Below, one piece after another: positions 45,315-54,470 of a stretch of DNA of 64,000 nucleotides; within the stretch, counting starts at the first letter, position 1, and the number at the start of each line of letters is the position of its first letter. The notes under the pieces are model-generated. The model saw only the letters and a program-made list of their open reading frames with translations, was not told the DNA's origin and searched no databases. Made by a program: the position numbers and the translations under genes. The stretch is taken from positions 186,001-250,000 of the forward strand of contig NZ_CANMOO010000001.1 of assembly GCF_947499585.1 (NCBI RefSeq), written 5' to 3'. The DNA is from an uncultured Allomuricauda sp. Lineage in GTDB: Bacteria; Bacteroidota; Bacteroidia; Flavobacteriales; Flavobacteriaceae.

Positions 45315-46142
45315 TTGGTATATCTTGAATACAATTTTAAAATAACTCCTTTACAACCTGCAACAGATATTTTGATTGCTGAATTGAGCGAAGCAGGATT
45401 TGAGAGTTTTGTGGAGAATGATTCTGAGCTATTGGCTTATGTGCTGAAATCTGATTGGGAGGAAGGCATTTTGAAGGATTTGTTTGCACTTCAAAATCCA
45501 GATTTTAAAATTACTTGGTCCAGTAAAGAGATTGTTCAACAAAACTGGAATGCCGAGTGGGAAAAAAGCTTTCAACCCATTAAGGTTGGTGATGAATGCA
45601 TGGTAAGAGCTCCTTTCCATGAGTCAGAGAACGTAGCATATGATATTGTTATAGAGCCCAAAATGAGTTTTGGGACAGGGCATCATGAGACAACCCATAT
45701 GATGTTACAACATATTTTAGATATGGATTTTAAAGGAAAATCAGTTCTGGACATGGGTTGTGGCACTGGAGTTTTGGCAATACTTGCTAAAATGAGAGGA
45801 GCCAAATCTGTGGATGCCATTGATATTGATGAATGGTGCTTTTTAAACTCCAAAGAAAACGTTGAACGAAATAGTTGTAATGACATTGATGTTTATCAAG
45901 GTGATAGCAGTTTATTAACTGATAAAAAGTATGATATTATACTTGCTAACATCAACAGGAATATTTTGCTTGAGGATATTCCAATTTATGCCAATTGCCT
46001 AAATACTGGTGGCACACTTTTCTTAAGTGGCTTTTATTTGGAGGATTTAGATGCAATTTCTTCAAAATGTGGTGCATATAGTTTAGAATTTGAAAAAAAA
46101 CTAGAAAAGAATAATTGGATTTCCACAAAATATGTAAATTAG
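45315..46142 (+). CDS. prmA: Ribosomal protein L11 methyltransferase
   Basis: SAM-dependent trimethylation of ribosomal protein L11. It has 275 residues. The start is TTG at 45315 (MVYLEYNFKITPLQPATDIL); no ATG lies between the tpiA stop and the conserved region. The methyltransferase motifs are MSFGTGHHETTHMML, VLDMGCGTGVLAILA, DAIDIDEWC and DIILANINRNILLEDIP. It follows tpiA by 15 bases. Confidence 0.93.
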   Translation: MVYLEYNFKITPLQPATDILIAELSEAGFESFVENDSELLAYVLKSDWEEGILKDLFALQNPDFKITWSSKEIVQQNWNAEWEKSFQPIKVGDECMVRAPFHESENVAYDIVIEPKMSFGTGHHETTHMMLQHILDMDFKGKSVLDMGCGTGVLAILAKMRGAKSVDAIDIDEWCFLNSKENVERNSCNDIDVYQGDSSLLTDKKYDIILANINRNILLEDIPIYANCLNTGGTLFLSGFYLEDLDAISSKCGAYSLEFEKKLEKNNWISTKYVN

Positions 46143-46162
46143 GATTGATTAATTCCAAAATT

Positions 46163-46438
46163 ATGGGAATCAAAGAAAAAGTATCAGAAGAACTCCTTTT
46201 AGAAGAACAAACTGTAAAGCAGAGTGAGATAGTGCTTTTTAATGACGAGGTGAATACTTTTGACCATGTTATTGAAACGCTAATAGACGTCTGCGAACAT
46301 ACTCCGGAACAAGCGGAGCAGTGCTCTTTAATTGTACATCACAATGGTAAGTGCACTGTAAAGACTGGTGAGTATAAAGATTTAAAACCTAGATGCTCAA
46401 AATTACTTCAAGCTGGGTTGAGTGCTGAGATTGTTTAG
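46163..46438 (+). CDS. clpS: ATP-dependent Clp protease adaptor ClpS
   Basis: Delivers N-degron substrates to ClpA/ClpP. It has 91 residues from the ATG at 46163; an earlier in-frame ATG at 46115 lies inside prmA and adds non-conserved residues. The core motif is VLFNDEVNTFDHVIETL, with substrate-binding Asn-Asp, and HNGKCTVKTGEYKDLKPRCSKL follows. It is the last core gene before the glucan locus, to which it is convergent. Confidence 0.92.
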   Translation: MGIKEKVSEELLLEEQTVKQSEIVLFNDEVNTFDHVIETLIDVCEHTPEQAEQCSLIVHHNGKCTVKTGEYKDLKPRCSKLLQAGLSAEIV

Positions 46439-46486
46439 AGTTTATCTAGATATAATTCCGACAAACTCTTTTCAATAAATTGTTGA

Positions 46487-47374
46487 TTAAAACTTTAGTG
46501 CCTCATCCTTATCCCAAAGACCCCAATAAGCCCCTACATCTCCTTCAGCTCCAACTTTCCAAGATTCATCAAAAGATGAGAAGTAGAATACCTCAATATC
46601 ATCTTCTTCAGACCATTTTTGAGTGTTCATGAAATATTTCAATGCGTTTTCATGAGATGGGAATGCACCTTCAAGACTTGTTCCTTGACTAGGCCACCCG
46701 GTTTCAGAAACGATTATCTTTTTGCCATTGGCTACTTTCAACACTCTTTGATACATGTCTTTCATGTACAGCAAAGAATAATCCATATCGCAACCTTCCC
46801 AAAACGGATAACAATTGGCTAGAATAACATCACAAGCTTCGGTTATTCTTTCACGTTCAGTAAATTCATAATAGGCGTCAACATAGCCAACAGGAACATT
46901 GGGAACTGCTTGCTTCACTTGATTCATAAAATCTAACAGTTCATCTTCCGTTAAATCTCCCCGTAGCATTACTTCGTTGCCAACTGCTGCAATATCAACG
47001 TATCCATCTTTGGCCAATTCAATGAGGTTTTCAATTTCTTGCTTATTTACTTTTGGGTCATCACCTAACCAAGCACCCACCATGGTCTTAATTCCATATT
47101 CTCTGGCAATACGCGGAATGACTTCATTACCTTCTGTACATGAAAAAGAACGAATCCATTTGGTATACGGCTTAATAATTTCCATTCGTCTACGTATTTG
47201 ATCCTCTGTAATCTGATCTCCTGGTTTTTGACCTTCTATATAGGGACTAAAACATAATCCATGCATTCCGCCTTCTAAAACGCGTTTGCATAGAATTTCC
47301 AGTTCTTCAGTGGTTTTACCGACATAGTCTAGTGCGGCCAACGCCAAAAACTTTTCTTTTCTAGATGACGACAT
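46487..47374 (-). CDS. GH17-family beta-1,3-glucan hydrolase without signal peptide
   Basis: A 295-residue TIM-barrel enzyme. AAVGNEVMLRG holds the likely acid/base Glu134, and IVSETGWPSQG the likely nucleophile Glu224; ETGWP is the classical GH17 signature. The N terminus (MSSSRKEKFLALAALDY) has no signal peptide or lipobox, so the enzyme should act in the cytosol on imported oligosaccharides, either by hydrolysis or by transglycosylation. It is the last gene of the glucan locus, after the sugar transporter and the small membrane protein, and is convergent with clpS. Confidence 0.85.
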   Translation of the reverse strand: MSSSRKEKFLALAALDYVGKTTEELEILCKRVLEGGMHGLCFSPYIEGQKPGDQITEDQIRRRMEIIKPYTKWIRSFSCTEGNEVIPRIAREYGIKTMVGAWLGDDPKVNKQEIENLIELAKDGYVDIAAVGNEVMLRGDLTEDELLDFMNQVKQAVPNVPVGYVDAYYEFTERERITEACDVILANCYPFWEGCDMDYSLLYMKDMYQRVLKVANGKKIIVSETGWPSQGTSLEGAFPSHENALKYFMNTQKWSEEDDIEVFYFSSFDESWKVGAEGDVGAYWGLWDKDEALKF

Positions 47375-47487
47375 AATGTTCTGTTATATTGTATTATTAG
47401 GTTTATTCAAATTTAGGCTAAAGTTCCCCACTACGTTTTACTAATTCAGGTTTAATTTCTCAATAGATTCATCCTTAGTGGTATGTA

Positions 47488-48102
47488 CTAAAAAACTCCT
47501 CTACAGTTTTTCCTTGTGTAAATCTTAAGGCGCTCCACTTCTTTGGCTCCAGCTGGTATTTCTTCTAGCTTTAAACCGGGATAATCATCGGCTTCTTTCC
47601 ATTTTTCTATTGTGGAACTAAAAAATGAAGAAGCTGTGGGGTCTGCCTCATAAATAATCAAATCATAAGCTTCTCCCTTATCTCCACCAAAACGAGTAAC
47701 AACCTGCCATTCGCCTTCTCTTTTGTAGGATGTATTGGTATGGTCAGATTGTGGATAATATCTATCATCAGTGGGTCTAACCATTACCCAAATATCTTTT
47801 TTATGGGCTTCGGGATATACTCCCATTGTTAAAATCCGGCAATCCACAGAATCTTTATCTATTGGAGAAACAACTTTTACAGCATTAACCGGTCCGTCAA
47901 TCTTTAACTTTTTTCCTATAGAGACTTGTTCAATTTGGCTATTGTAATTGACTAAATCTGACGAATAACTTCCGTAAATCATCATTAAAACACCAAGGAT
48001 TCCTAAAGGTATTCCTAGCTTAGAACTACCTTTTTTACTTGCGAGCAGCGCAATCAAGATAAATAAGACTCCTATTATTAGTATTATTATTTTGGTTGAC
48101 AT
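47488..48102 (-). CDS. Membrane-anchored protein of unknown function in the glucan locus
   Basis: A 204-residue protein. Two hydrophobic segments at the N terminus (IIILIIGVLFILIALLA and LGIPLGILGVLMMIYGSY) are followed by a soluble part with LKIDGPVNAVKVVSPIDKDSVDCRILTMGVYPEAHKKDIWVMVRPTDDRYYPQSDHT split across strands. I do not recognise the family. The soluble part probably faces the periplasm. It lies 48 bases after the transporter gene and 113 bases before the cytosolic GH17 gene on the same strand, so it is likely cotranscribed. Confidence 0.6.
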   Translation of the reverse strand: MSTKIIILIIGVLFILIALLASKKGSSKLGIPLGILGVLMMIYGSYSSDLVNYNSQIEQVSIGKKLKIDGPVNAVKVVSPIDKDSVDCRILTMGVYPEAHKKDIWVMVRPTDDRYYPQSDHTNTSYKREGEWQVVTRFGGDKGEAYDLIIYEADPTASSFFSSTIEKWKEADDYPGLKLEEIPAGAKEVERLKIYTRKNCRGVF

Positions 48103-48150
48103 TTTATTATTTTTTTTAGTTATATAAATTCACTTAACAATTCAACATTG

Positions 48151-49581
48151 TTATAACACGCCTCTTCTTTCTTCTAATTGAGCTTTAATATCTTTTGCTC
48201 TTTCTTCAGACAGGCTGTATTTCCACATAATCCAAATAGCCAAAGCAGCTGTTACTATAGGTATAATTATGTCAGCGATTCGCAACTTTGTTAAAGTATC
48301 AATAGATTGAGTAGCTGCGTTGCCGTCAAATCCTATTAACTTTAATACTAGGCCTCCTAAAACTAGAGCCAATCCTTGACCAAGTTTTACAACCCACCAG
48401 TATAATGCTCCGAAAGTACCCTCTTTCCTTGGCATGCCATTAACAAGTTCATCTAAATCACAAACATCGGCAGTCATACTCATCATTAAGGTGAATAAAC
48501 TTCCTAAACCAAATGACATTAAAGGTATTGGAATAAAAGAAAGCCAAATATTGTCAGGAGTAAAAGCCCACCATTTCATGGCATATCCAACAATGGAAAG
48601 AGCTGTTGAAATAATAAACGCTTTCTTTTTACCCCATTTTTCAGCCATTTTTGATACAATTGGAATCACTAAAAATGCTGAAACCAATGCTCCAATGGAA
48701 CTAAACCAAGCTGGCCATGTTGAAGTGGCTTCGTAGCTCCCATTAAAAATATAAAAAACGAAAATGAAAAAACTAAAAGACGCCACAATTTGGTAACCGT
48801 TAAATACTAAAAAAGTAGCGCCACATAATTTCATAAAAGGTTTATTCTTTACAGCCTCTTTTATACTGATGAATAAATCCTTCAAGTTGGTAAACATTGA
48901 GGTAAAAGTTAATTTTTTCCTATTTCCCATATGAGAAGCATCGATACCTCTACAAAAAATAGCTGGCAAAAGCCCTAGTAGTAAACAAGCTACTCCTACA
49001 TAAATTGCCATGGTTCTTACACCTTCAGCTTGATTACTAAAAATATTAGGGTCGGCAATAATTACCCAAAACCAAGGAACAATTACCCAAGCCAATAGAC
49101 CAACCGTTTGCGAAAATGCCATTATACGTGTACGTTCGTTATAATCAGAAGTCATTTCATAGCCTAAACCAACCAAAGGTGTAGCAAACATGGTATTTCC
49201 AATAAGAAAAACCATAGACATAATTAGAAAGTACCAAAAATTATAGTCTGAAGAATTGTTTTCATCAAGCTGCCAAAGAAGCACAAAAGTAATGGCACTT
49301 AAAATACCTCCAACCAAAATATATGGTCTTCTTCTACCCCATTTTGAACTTGTGTTATCCGAAATAAATCCCATGATTGGATCGGTAATCGCATCAAAAA
49401 ATCGAGGCAATCCACCTAAAAGTCCTGCCAAAAATGGGTCCATTCCAAAAGCAGTCAATAAAAAGAACATAAAGAAACCCAATGCTCCAGGGTATAGGTT
49501 CAAAACCAAATGACCTGCACCGAATGCAGCCTTTTGCCCTAATGGTACTCTATCTTTTTCAGCTGTTTTTACAATTGACAT
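48151..49581 (-). CDS. GPH/MelB-family sugar transporter (MFS)
   Basis: A 476-residue inner-membrane symporter with about twelve helices. The family motif DPIMGFISDNTSSKWGRRRP near residue 65 and GYEMTSDYNERTRIMAFSQ in the following loop are typical of glycoside-pentoside-hexuronide:cation symporters. LMSMTADVCDLDELVNGMPRKEG in the second half is also conserved. It should import mono- or oligoglucosides released in the periplasm. It starts 12 bases after the GH30 gene. Confidence 0.9.
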   Translation of the reverse strand: MSIVKTAEKDRVPLGQKAAFGAGHLVLNLYPGALGFFMFFLLTAFGMDPFLAGLLGGLPRFFDAITDPIMGFISDNTSSKWGRRRPYILVGGILSAITFVLLWQLDENNSSDYNFWYFLIMSMVFLIGNTMFATPLVGLGYEMTSDYNERTRIMAFSQTVGLLAWVIVPWFWVIIADPNIFSNQAEGVRTMAIYVGVACLLLGLLPAIFCRGIDASHMGNRKKLTFTSMFTNLKDLFISIKEAVKNKPFMKLCGATFLVFNGYQIVASFSFFIFVFYIFNGSYEATSTWPAWFSSIGALVSAFLVIPIVSKMAEKWGKKKAFIISTALSIVGYAMKWWAFTPDNIWLSFIPIPLMSFGLGSLFTLMMSMTADVCDLDELVNGMPRKEGTFGALYWWVVKLGQGLALVLGGLVLKLIGFDGNAATQSIDTLTKLRIADIIIPIVTAALAIWIMWKYSLSEERAKDIKAQLEERRGVL

Positions 49582-49593
49582 AATCGTTTTGTT

Positions 49594-51099
49594 TTAGTTA
49601 GTATTAGTTGGTTTTTTAATAACCACTGTTTGTATTGCTTGAGGGCTTATTTGTATGGTATTGGAACTTTCACCCAGTGATAATGCTATTTGTTTTGTTT
49701 CTGCCTCTTGGTTTAATAGAATCACAGTAATTGACCCATCTGGGTTTTGTGCTGCAGTAACCATCAAAGAATCATCAGAGTTTTCTAACCCTATGCGCAC
49801 GGCGCCAGGTCGTATGTATTTGCTAAAATGAACCAGGGTATAGTAAATTGGAGTAAAGTATACTTCATCTTTTTCTGGATCTACAATTACGGGAGCTACG
49901 CACCAGTTTTTGAACCAATTAGGACCTCCTTGTGTATCTAGCACCATATTCCAGTCTATCCAGCCATCTACCCAATTGTTAAGACATCCAATAATGTCAC
50001 GGGCATATCTGTAGACAGGAGCGTATTTTGGGTGCAAGTGTTTTTCATGTTCCGGTGCCCAATCCCATCCCCAATCTGTAGCTTCTTTGGACCAATACCA
50101 TTGATCATCTTTCCATTTGGGAACTTCTGCATCAACACATGCCTCCGATTGTATTAGATATTTTGTAGGAGCTGCGTTATGTGCAAATTGCAAGGATTCT
50201 GGAAACCAATCGTACGTGCTAGCATACCAATGTATTGCAGTGCCGTCAAAGTACTTAGAAGAGGCTTCGTCTTGGAACATAACCTTTACCCATTCTTCCA
50301 ACTCTTCTCCTCGATTTTGATCATAACCCAATATTTTCACATCATGTCCATCAGTTTCTAACTTAGGGCCTAAATGATGTTTAACAAAATCTGTCATTTC
50401 TTGGGGGCTGTAATGCATGCTCTCCCAGTTGTTATTGTTGCCTAATGGTTCGTTTTCTACCGTAAATCCCCAAATATCAATATCCTCAAGTTTATAGGCA
50501 TCAATATATTTTGAAAAGAATAAAGCCCAAGTATCATAGTATTCAGGTAATAATTTGCCACCGCGCCAATCGTTGTTGTCTTTCATCCATGGTGGAGCTG
50601 TCCACGGAGAGGCCAATATTTTGAACCCATCTTTGGATGCAGCCATGGCCTCTTTAATAAATGGGATGATATCATCGCGGTCTTCGTCAATAGAGAAATT
50701 TTTTAATTCCATATCCCCTTCAACAGGGGCATAAGAGTAATTGCTTACTGAGAAGTCGCATGAGTTCATATGTGTTCGTGTCAAGGAATATCTGGCACCC
50801 TCATTTCCAAAGTAAGCATCAATGATTTTTTTGCGATTCTCTTTGCTCAATTGATTCAACAGATAAGCCGAAGCTTCTGTAAATGAACCACCGAATCCAG
50901 TAATAGTCTGAAATTTTTGTTCTGGCAGTAATTTGATTTGTGAAGTAATTCCATCAGCAACTACTTCGGTTATCGGACTTAATTTGTTTCCATCTGCTGA
51001 AGTTTCATAAACTTCAACTTCTAATTTGTTCTCTACGGTGCAAGCACTGAGTATTACGGTCAATGTCAATGTGATATTAAATTTGTTAAACTTTTTCAT
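49594..51099 (-). CDS. GH30 glucosidase lipoprotein
   Basis: A 501-residue enzyme from the ATG at 51099, chosen for its lipoprotein signal (TLTVILSAC). FTVENEPLGN contains the likely acid/base Glu217, and IQSEACVDAEVP the likely nucleophile Glu319; GFGGSFTEASAYLLNQL and LASPWTAPPWMKDN are GH30 hallmarks. A C-terminal beta domain (about 430-500) completes the family layout. Related flavobacterial GH30 enzymes remove beta-1,6-linked glucose branches from laminarin, which fits the setting. The residue after Cys is Thr and no acidic cluster follows, so it is probably periplasmic. It starts one base after the GH17 gene. Confidence 0.9.
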   Translation of the reverse strand: MKKFNKFNITLTLTVILSACTVENKLEVEVYETSADGNKLSPITEVVADGITSQIKLLPEQKFQTITGFGGSFTEASAYLLNQLSKENRKKIIDAYFGNEGARYSLTRTHMNSCDFSVSNYSYAPVEGDMELKNFSIDEDRDDIIPFIKEAMAASKDGFKILASPWTAPPWMKDNNDWRGGKLLPEYYDTWALFFSKYIDAYKLEDIDIWGFTVENEPLGNNNNWESMHYSPQEMTDFVKHHLGPKLETDGHDVKILGYDQNRGEELEEWVKVMFQDEASSKYFDGTAIHWYASTYDWFPESLQFAHNAAPTKYLIQSEACVDAEVPKWKDDQWYWSKEATDWGWDWAPEHEKHLHPKYAPVYRYARDIIGCLNNWVDGWIDWNMVLDTQGGPNWFKNWCVAPVIVDPEKDEVYFTPIYYTLVHFSKYIRPGAVRIGLENSDDSLMVTAAQNPDGSITVILLNQEAETKQIALSLGESSNTIQISPQAIQTVVIKKPTNTN

Positions 51100-51100
51100 C

Positions 51101-52393
51101 TTAATGCATGATAGCTTGTTCTTTCTTTGTGGGAGGGACCAAAACATCTTTCATTAATGCATCTTTATCTCCGTTGTATGTTTTGGTGATAGGGTTTCCA
51201 TTTCTGGTCAACCCGCTAAAAGTCCCTTTATCAACCAAGTCCCATAAAGCATATTTTGCTTGTCCATCTATGGTAAACAAACCAAAATGATTTTCAGAGC
51301 CATGCACATTTTGAGCATCTTTCCATTGCTCGTTAAAAGCTTCAAAATAAAAACAAGATATACCTTCTTTATTAGTCCAATTACGCATATGTTCATGATA
51401 GGCCGCTTCTTTGTATTCGTCTGTTGCCTTTGATCCAGTTGGCCCATAATGACCATTGGAGACTGTTGCCCACCCAGTTTCACCAATATGTATGGGTTTG
51501 TTTACGCCAACACTTTTTGCATGATCTGATACTGCTTTATACTGAGCCTTGGCAAATTCTTTGGCACGAAGCATTGCCGCATCTATTTTTTCAATAGCTG
51601 AAAGCTGCTCCTCTTCTTCAGGTACACCCCAAAACTCAGGGTTATAGTGTGAGTTGTGATAGGCGTACGTATGCATGGAAATGTAATCCACGGCTTTAAT
51701 AAGATTTTCTAAGTCTTCAGTATGATAACTCTCGTCTCCACCTCCCCAAGAAGCAAAATCATCAGAACTTGTAATCCATAGCTCTTTCGGTAGTTCTCCA
51801 TTTTTCTTTAACTCTTGAAGATGATTCACCCATTTTAGGATAACACTGGGCTGCACATAATAGCTGGTTGCCCATTTTACCATGGCCTCATTGCCTACAG
51901 CAATGATTTTTACAATGTCTGGATATTTGTTTGCCAACTCCGCAGCTCTGGCAATTTCACCCTCGTTTTGTTCACTTTCCACTTCATGATCCGGAGTTTC
52001 ACCGGTCCAAGCGTTTTTACAGTCTATCCATGCACCTAGCATTACGTACATTTCAAAGTTGGAATCCTCAATCTTTAGTTCGCTAATGGCTTTTAGCAAA
52101 TTGGAAGCTTGTTGAAGCTGAACGTTATACGTCCGTAAGATTTTGATGCCCATTGCAGATAGTATTTTCATATCATCTTTTAGCTCATCAATTGTAGGTT
52201 GAACTTCGCGAGTGGCTTCTCTATAACCTCCGTATGATATGGCCAAGTAATCAGGATTGCCTAGAATATCTTTAGCTGTCACTTCTTTTATTGTTTGGGG
52301 TTGATTTTCTTCTGCTTTGATCGTTTTCTCTTTACATGAATGGTTTACTACTAAAACCATTGCTACAACTATTATTTTTACTATTGATTTCAT
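51101..52393 (-). CDS. GH17-family lipoprotein, probable endo-beta-1,3-glucanase
   Basis: A 430-residue protein with a lipoprotein signal (LVVNHSC, Cys20). The TIM barrel (about 45-390) shows MGIKILRTYNV, IAVGNEAMVKW with likely acid/base Glu169, YISMHTYAYH, and HIGETGWATVSNG with likely nucleophile Glu305. It is longer than the cytosolic GH17 paralogue (295 residues) by insertions. Similar enzymes cut unbranched beta-1,3-glucan after debranching. CKEKT follows the lipobox, without acidic cluster, so a periplasmic place is likely. GH3 lies 75 bases upstream and GH30 one base downstream. Confidence 0.87.
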   Translation of the reverse strand: MKSIVKIIVVAMVLVVNHSCKEKTIKAEENQPQTIKEVTAKDILGNPDYLAISYGGYREATREVQPTIDELKDDMKILSAMGIKILRTYNVQLQQASNLLKAISELKIEDSNFEMYVMLGAWIDCKNAWTGETPDHEVESEQNEGEIARAAELANKYPDIVKIIAVGNEAMVKWATSYYVQPSVILKWVNHLQELKKNGELPKELWITSSDDFASWGGGDESYHTEDLENLIKAVDYISMHTYAYHNSHYNPEFWGVPEEEEQLSAIEKIDAAMLRAKEFAKAQYKAVSDHAKSVGVNKPIHIGETGWATVSNGHYGPTGSKATDEYKEAAYHEHMRNWTNKEGISCFYFEAFNEQWKDAQNVHGSENHFGLFTIDGQAKYALWDLVDKGTFSGLTRNGNPITKTYNGDKDALMKDVLVPPTKKEQAIMH

Positions 52394-52468
52394 AGCACTG
52401 CTGTTTGTTTTTTCTGATTATTCTCTATGAATCTATATGCTTCATTTATTCTATTTTTTGAAATATCA

Positions 52469-54289
52469 TTATCGCAATCCAAACCCATATGAAAACAGAG
52501 GGGTAATAGAGTCATTCCAAAAATTTGGGCCGTATTTTCCTTTATAATCCTCTTCTGATTTTGGCCAAGAATGTGGTAACTTTCCCTTAAAACTATAATC
52601 TCCAAATAGCACTTCTGCAATGCCATCACCCTCAGAGCCTGGTAGCCAAGCCGCTACAAATGCGTCTGATTGTTCAATCTGTTTGGTAGTTACCAATGGA
52701 CGACCAGAAATGAGCACGACCACTGTCCTTACACCTTTGTCTGTGTAACTGTTGATATAATTTTGGTGAGCTTCTGTTAATGTTATTTGATAGGCATCTA
52801 TCTCACCTCCAATATCCCCAAAAGATTCGGCATATGGGGTTTCACCAACAACAATGATGGCAATATCAGCATCGTCATGATTTCCAGTGGCATCCATATC
52901 ATAAACAACATTGCCTTTTGCCATTTTTTCAATTCCTTGTAGAATAGTTGTAGCACCAGTATAATTTTCTGTTGTGCCTTGCCAATTTATGGTCCAACCG
53001 CCGGACTGCAAACCAGAGTTATTGGCATGTTCACCAACCACAACAATCTTGCTCAAATTTTTGTTTAATGGCAGCGTGTTTTTGTTGTTTTTGAGTAAAA
53101 CCAGTGACTCTCTTACTGCTTGTCTTGCTACATCTCTATGCTCTTGAATTCCTATTTTTTCAATTAAGGTTGAATCAGGAAAAGGATTTTCAAAAAGACC
53201 AAGTCTATATTTTTGCCGTAATACACGGCGTACAGCATCATCAATTCGATTTTGGGATACGTAACCACTTTCAACACCGCCTTTTAATCCTTCAAGATAC
53301 ATGTCCAGATCGCCTTCTACTGCCATAATCACATCTACACCGGCATTGATAACATCATTCTCGCCAAATCTTGAATACCCTTTCCAGTCTGATACCATAA
53401 TGCCATCAAATTTCATGGCACCTTTGAGCATGTCCGTAATTAATTCTTTGTGGGCATGCATTGGTCTACCAGACATAGAATTGAATGAGGCCATTACGGA
53501 ACCAACTCCTTCATTGACTGCAACAATGTAAGGAGGCAACAAACGTTCTTGCACTTGTTGCGGGTTTAAAGAGGTTTCACCACCTTCAACGCCAGAATCC
53601 GTTGCACCATCTCCAATAAAGTGCTTAGCTGTCGCCATTACCGTATACTTGTCTAAAAGATTTCCTTGGAGGCCTTTAACAGAAGCTTTTGTCAATACTT
53701 CCGTTAATTTGGTGCTTTCAGAAAAAGCTTCATAAACTCTACCCCATTTTTCATTATAGGGTATTGCTATGCAGGGGGAGAAAACCCAGGTAAAACCTGT
53801 TGCTTGGGCTTCTATTGCCGTAATTCTAGCAGCTTTCTCTACCAGTTCAGCATTTCTGGTAGCCCCTAAACCAATGTTGTGCGGAAATATGGTAGCTCCT
53901 TCATAAGTGTTTTGACCATGTATGGCATCAACACCAAATAATAATGGAATTCCCAATCTAGTGGACAGTGCTAGCTCCTGTAACTTTGTGAATTTGGCTT
54001 GCCATTCGGCAGCGCCATTACCAGGTAAAGGTCCTTGGGTGTGTATAACGGAACCGATAAATTTAGCGGCAATATCATTGTCATCTGAAAGGTCATCAAA
54101 ATGCCTAACCTGTGTCATTTGACCAATTTTTTCTTCCATGGTCATTAATGCCAACAAAGAATCTACTTTTTGTTCTATAATGATATCAGCGCTATTTTCT
54201 TTGACCATCTGTTGCTTTTTACAAGATGAAAGGAAGCAGGTTCCAATTATCAGTAACCTGATAACAATTTTTAAAGATTTTGAACTCAT
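52469..54289 (-). CDS. GH3 beta-glucosidase lipoprotein
   Basis: A 606-residue enzyme with a lipoprotein signal (GTCFLSSC). The N-terminal TIM barrel has ATAKHFIGDGATDSGVEGG and the nucleophile Asp301 in IMVSDWKGY. The second alpha/beta domain (about 385-600) has VVVGEHANNSGLQSGGWTINWQG and VAAWLPGSEGDGIAEVLFG. Two-domain exo-enzymes of this type release glucose from beta-1,3 or mixed beta-glucan ends. It is the first gene after an intrinsic terminator, so it may head a second transcript, GH3-GH17-GH30-transporter-membrane protein-GH17. Confidence 0.93.
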   Translation of the reverse strand: MSSKSLKIVIRLLIIGTCFLSSCKKQQMVKENSADIIIEQKVDSLLALMTMEEKIGQMTQVRHFDDLSDDNDIAAKFIGSVIHTQGPLPGNGAAEWQAKFTKLQELALSTRLGIPLLFGVDAIHGQNTYEGATIFPHNIGLGATRNAELVEKAARITAIEAQATGFTWVFSPCIAIPYNEKWGRVYEAFSESTKLTEVLTKASVKGLQGNLLDKYTVMATAKHFIGDGATDSGVEGGETSLNPQQVQERLLPPYIVAVNEGVGSVMASFNSMSGRPMHAHKELITDMLKGAMKFDGIMVSDWKGYSRFGENDVINAGVDVIMAVEGDLDMYLEGLKGGVESGYVSQNRIDDAVRRVLRQKYRLGLFENPFPDSTLIEKIGIQEHRDVARQAVRESLVLLKNNKNTLPLNKNLSKIVVVGEHANNSGLQSGGWTINWQGTTENYTGATTILQGIEKMAKGNVVYDMDATGNHDDADIAIIVVGETPYAESFGDIGGEIDAYQITLTEAHQNYINSYTDKGVRTVVVLISGRPLVTTKQIEQSDAFVAAWLPGSEGDGIAEVLFGDYSFKGKLPHSWPKSEEDYKGKYGPNFWNDSITPLFSYGFGLR

Positions 54290-54403
54290 CTTAAATCTGC
54301 TTCTTTGGCTTCAACAATTGTTGTTGTAATCGTACCTATTCCTTCAAACTTTTCAGTTTATAACAGTGTCCAAAATCTATTGGACTGTACAATGGAATTG
54401 GTT

Positions 54404-54446
54404 AAAAAAAGGCTAGCAAAAAATTTGCTTGATACTAGCCTTTTTT
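54404..54446 (-). terminator. Terminator inside the glucan locus
   Basis: The stem GGCTAG / CTAGCC, extended by A7 and T6 arms around an 18-base loop, lies 25 bases after the PKD protein gene and 115 bases before GH3. On the minus strand it is followed by seven T. It splits the locus into an upstream four-gene and a downstream six-gene unit. Confidence 0.8.
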
Positions 54447-54470
54447 CTCTATTCATAGTTGGAATGCTTT

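Noticed and set aside
46115..46162. Upstream in-frame start for clpS
   Set aside because: It lies within prmA and adds residues absent from ClpS; the ATG at 46163 gives the normal length.
52390..52629. 79-codon minus-strand frame at the GH3/GH17 junction
   Set aside because: Most of it overlaps the conserved end of the GH3 gene in another frame, and its product has no recognisable features.
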